Below are positions 62,949 to 64,000 of a stretch of 64,000 nucleotides of DNA, piece after piece. The translations under genes and the position numbers were made by a program. Source of the stretch: Micromonospora lutea (GTDB taxonomy: Bacteria; Actinomycetota; Actinomycetes; Mycobacteriales; Micromonosporaceae). The notes below the pieces were generated by a model. That model saw nothing but the letters and a program-made list of their open reading frames with translations, was not told the origin of the DNA and did not search any database. The stretch covers positions 41,206 through 105,205 of the forward strand of contig NZ_BOPB01000004.1 in assembly GCF_016863535.1 (NCBI RefSeq), given 5' to 3'. Within the stretch, counting starts at the first letter, position 1. The number at the start of each line of letters is the position of its first letter.

Positions 62949-63078
62949 CTCGGTCCCCGGACGGCCGTCACGCCAGGTGCGGGATGGTCCCTAGGGTGGA
63001 CACGACCGCCCTGCGGGTCATGCCCTGGGCTTACCCGGAACCACCGTCGAGCAGGGTGGAAGTGTCGGTGGCGGGGGA

Positions 63079-63084
63079 TAGGTT
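63079..63084 (+). promoter_or_regulatory. -10 element of a leaderless transcript
   Basis: TAGGTT, 6 bases before the ATG at 63091; no Shine-Dalgarno sequence. Confidence 0.5.
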
Positions 63085-63090
63085 CGCCCT

Positions 63091-63441
63091 ATGCGACAGC
63101 ACGAGGAGCGGTTCCACGTCGAGACCACCGTGTCCGACGAGGCAGTGTGCGTTCGCGTGGCCGGTGTGATCGACATCGCCACGGTTGCGGCGTTCCGCGC
63201 CGCTCTCTGGGCGGCGCCCACCCGCGGTGAGCTGAGGGTGGATCTCTCCGAGGTCCGGCTGCTCTCCGCGGCCGGGGTGCGCACGCTGGTCGCGGCCCGG
63301 CTCTGGGTGCGGTCGCAGGGCGGCGCCCTGGTGCTGGTCGACCCGCCACCGGTGGTGGAGCGAGTGCTGCGCACCACCGGCCTGCGGCAGGTCATCCCGG
63401 TTGTCGACGTCACGCCGGAGCGGCTGCTCGCCGCGGTGTGA
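63091..63441 (+). CDS. STAS-domain anti-sigma factor antagonist-like protein
   Basis: 116 residues, one STAS domain: VCVRVAGVIDIATVAAFRAA and LRVDLSEVRLLSAAGVRTLV, where the Ser in LLSAAGV is the phosphorylation site of SpoIIAA-type antagonists; then GGALVLVDPPPVVERVLRTT. It would bind and release an anti-sigma kinase in a stress- or development-related partner-switch. No kinase or sigma gene is adjacent. Convergent with the FKBP gene. Confidence 0.92.
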   Translation: MRQHEERFHVETTVSDEAVCVRVAGVIDIATVAAFRAALWAAPTRGELRVDLSEVRLLSAAGVRTLVAARLWVRSQGGALVLVDPPPVVERVLRTTGLRQVIPVVDVTPERLLAAV

Positions 63442-63491
63442 CCGGTCGAAAACGCACCGCCGCCGGCGTCATCGGCACGGGGTGCCGATGA

Positions 63492-63530
63492 CGCGTCCGG
63501 CGCCGGGCACGGGGGCCGGCGCCGGACGCG
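63492..63530. terminator. bidirectional hairpin terminator
   Basis: CGCGTCCGGCGCC and its complement (13 bp perfect), 13-base loop, between the convergent STAS and FKBP genes. Confidence 0.85.
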
Positions 63531-63535
63531 CGATC

Positions 63536-63916
63536 TCAGCGGACGCCGAGCAGGTCGACCACGAAGACCAGGGTCTCGTTGGGTTTGATGACCCCACCCG
63601 CGCCCTGGCTGCCGTACCCGAGGTGCGGCGGGATGGTCAGCCGACGCCGGCCGCCCACCCGCATGCCCACCACGCCCTGGTCCCAGCCGGCGATGACCCG
63701 TCCGCCGCCGAGCGGGAAGTCGAAGGGCTCGCCCCGGTTCCAGGAGGCGTCGAACTCGGCGCCGGTGGAGTGGGACACGCCGACGTAGTGCACGCGGGCC
63801 ACCTGCCCGGGCTGCGCTTCCGGGCCGTCGCCCACGGTGATGTCCTCGATCACGAGGTCGGCCGGCGGGGCACCCTCGATCGGACCGATCTCGGGCTTGC
63901 TCGCTGCCTGGTTCAT
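63536..63916 (-). CDS. FKBP-type peptidyl-prolyl isomerase
   Basis: 126 residues; ATG after AGGAG. Complete FKBP domain: RVHYVGVSHSTGAEFDASWN, GEPFDFPLGGGRVIAGWDQG (the conserved Trp of the drug-binding pocket), VGMRVGGRRRLTIPPHLGYG and KPNETLVFVVDLLGV. Cytosolic, no signal peptide. Speeds proline isomerisation in protein folding. Monocistronic. The remaining 84 bases to the window end contain its promoter region with no recognisable element. Confidence 0.96.
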   Translation of the reverse strand: MNQAASKPEIGPIEGAPPADLVIEDITVGDGPEAQPGQVARVHYVGVSHSTGAEFDASWNRGEPFDFPLGGGRVIAGWDQGVVGMRVGGRRRLTIPPHLGYGSQGAGGVIKPNETLVFVVDLLGVR

Positions 63917-64000
63917 CTGGATTCTCCTGGTGCGTCGGTTCCGGTCAGCACAATCCTGCCGGATGCTACGCGGTGCGGCGGGCGTCACCGGTAGGTGACG

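Overview
The window is very GC-rich (about 72% G+C by eye), has dense overlapping genes with ATGA/GTGA junctions and frequent GTG starts, and encodes actinobacterial families: a SARP regulator, an LppM-type lipoprotein, a long-form GlyA, a CGNR regulator and spore-pigment-type PKS genes. It looks like a chromosomal piece of a filamentous actinomycete, most likely Micromonosporaceae (Micromonospora or a close relative). That assignment is inference from gene style and repeats, not from a marker gene. No rRNA, tRNA, CRISPR array or insertion sequence was recognised.

Layout. 1-5.2 kb: end of a sugar ABC importer operon (binding protein, two permeases) with a GH3 beta-glycosidase, closed by a strong hairpin. 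5.3-19.5 kb (minus strand): a tightly overlapping operon for a contractile injection system (CIS): sheath, tube, LysM adaptor, VgrG/gpV-like spike, PAAR-like tip, gp25, baseplate J, gpI-like protein and a Pvc16-like terminator. It is interleaved with several membrane proteins and headed by a lipoprotein. No AAA+ ATPase and no classical tape measure were found. 19.6-27.7 kb: a LacI regulator with a divergent MFS exporter, then small metabolic genes (MBL hydrolase, methyltransferase, thioesterase, DLH-like hydrolase) and a cyclase-ATPase gene whose frame runs on antisense to its neighbours. 27.9-38 kb: a large LuxR (LAL) regulator, a DUF5995-like protein, an APC permease, a secreted beta-helix protein and an HhH protein.

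38.1-49.3 kb: a type II polyketide cluster resembling whiE-type spore-pigment loci: FAD oxygenase, TcmI-like cyclase and SARP on the minus strand, then a second TcmI-like cyclase, AccD-AccA fusion, BCCP, biotin carboxylase, an ACP fused to an aromatase/cyclase, a cupin, KS-alpha, KS-beta and an ABM-type oxygenase. The acetyl-CoA carboxylase set would supply malonyl-CoA. The KS pair and fused ACP would build the poly-beta-ketone, and the cyclases and oxygenases would fold and oxidise it. 49.7-64 kb: a CGNR regulator with a divergent MFS exporter, an alpha-hydroxy-acid oxidase, glyA behind a probable ZTP riboswitch, a phosphoesterase, a lone LigD-type polymerase, an Lrp regulator divergent from E1alpha/E1beta/E2 2-oxoacid dehydrogenase genes, an L,D-transpeptidase, a STAS protein and an FKBP.

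Most unusual observations: (1) an 80-bp repeat, twice in tandem before the gene starting at 6511 (minus) and once before the gene at 30983 (plus). Each copy lies between a Shine-Dalgarno sequence and the gene start and encodes a 27-residue leader whose stop overlaps the next ATG. (2) The membrane-protein-rich CIS operon. (3) The ACP-aromatase fusion and a KS-beta whose usual active-site-position Gln is Ala. (4) A long inverted repeat sitting in frame inside a CIS gene.
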